Shown in pieces: positions 63,759-64,000 of a stretch of 64,000 nt of DNA. The DNA is from an uncultured bacterium (GTDB lineage Bacteria; Desulfobacterota; BSN033; UBA1163): NCBI GenBank assembly GCA_938002255.1, contig CALLAL010000013.1, positions 97,058 through 161,057 of the forward strand. The letters are read 5' to 3'. Both the position numbers and the translations under genes were made by a program. Under the pieces are notes generated by a model that was given only the letters and a program-made list of their open reading frames with translations, searched no databases and was not told the DNA's origin. Position 1 is the first letter of the stretch; each line of letters opens with the position of its first letter.

Positions 63759-64000
63759 AAAAGCCTCCTCTTTAGCCAGAATAGACTTATTAGATTAATA
63801 TATCATAACTCCTTCAAAATGGGAAACTTTCTTTTTCAAGAACGACTCGAGCAAAAACCCTGACCGTCTATCACTTTTGGGTCTCCTTTTTAGGAATATT
63901 TTCTATCCACGAGAAAGATCGTAGTGTTGGTGGAGGAATATGTTGTTTGAGAGATTTTAAAGAGAGGGTTTGAGTGGTAAAAAAGTAATGAAAGTAGAGG

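Noticed and set aside
63759..64000. A start of a plus-strand gene at the right edge.
   Set aside because: Every candidate frame meets a stop within a few codons, and no ribosome site precedes a start.

Overview
The window reads as a chromosomal segment of a Gram-negative, probably anaerobic bacterium, most likely a member of the Desulfobacterota (former Deltaproteobacteria). This is an inference from gene content: a mraZ-rsmH-ftsL-ftsI-murE division cluster, a C-terminal F outer-membrane barrel, a tripartite tricarboxylate transporter (TTT) expansion, an SfsA/GIY-YIG fusion, a family-5 uracil-DNA glycosylase and a hemE-hemH-hemG haem block. Gene density is high. I saw no rRNA, tRNA, CRISPR array, transposase or phage gene.

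Layout. 1-4864: cell-division and cell-wall cluster on the minus strand, with a candidate four-box MraZ operator and promoter in front of mraZ. 5086-11466: plus-strand housekeeping block with ligA, an unrecognised protein, a PhoU-like/Pit phosphate uptake pair, and a nucleoside hydrolase/ribokinase salvage pair. 11518-18989: a five-gene minus-strand operon in which every junction is a 4-bp stop/start overlap. It encodes a HEAT-repeat membrane protein, a processive family-2 glycosyltransferase, a TPR-glycoside hydrolase, a Tat-type polysaccharide deacetylase and a TPR plus outer-membrane barrel protein. It looks like a variant synthase-dependent exopolysaccharide system of the Pga (poly-N-acetylglucosamine) type and is the best candidate here for an undescribed system. 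19330-27165: one 2611-residue secreted protein with two predicted seven-bladed propellers, lying upstream of that operon on the same strand.

27675-54103: a large catabolic island. It holds two complete TTT uptake systems (tctBAC and tctCBA), a UroD-like protein, a LarA-like racemase, DapA-like and HpcH/HpaI-like aldolases, two D-2-hydroxyacid dehydrogenases, an RraA-like protein, an IclR regulator with a visible operator, a Gfo/Idh/MocA oxidoreductase, a cupin, a zinc dehydrogenase, a fumarate-reductase-like flavoprotein, an old-yellow-enzyme-like protein, KDG kinase and KDPG aldolase. The kinase and aldolase imply that the route ends in 2-keto-3-deoxy-sugar-acid cleavage to pyruvate and a triose phosphate. 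The substrate cannot be read from the sequence. A MntA/HepT toxin-antitoxin pair sits inside the island, and a truncated second larA marks its right edge.

54093-61693: minus-strand block with a PD-(D/E)XK nuclease, pepA, hemE, hemH, hemG, a DUF4870 protein and a GerMN protein. 61937-63758: udgB-type glycosylase, a Smr protein, a YtxH protein and a DUF948 protein. Dispersed non-coding repeats occur: a roughly 225-bp palindromic element at 41174-41397 with a half copy at 61764-61880 and a possible diverged relative at 30851-31024, plus smaller inverted repeats at 10425-10500 and 27329-27397. Where several starts were possible, I chose by Shine-Dalgarno spacing, overlaps and family N-termini, and say so in the entry.
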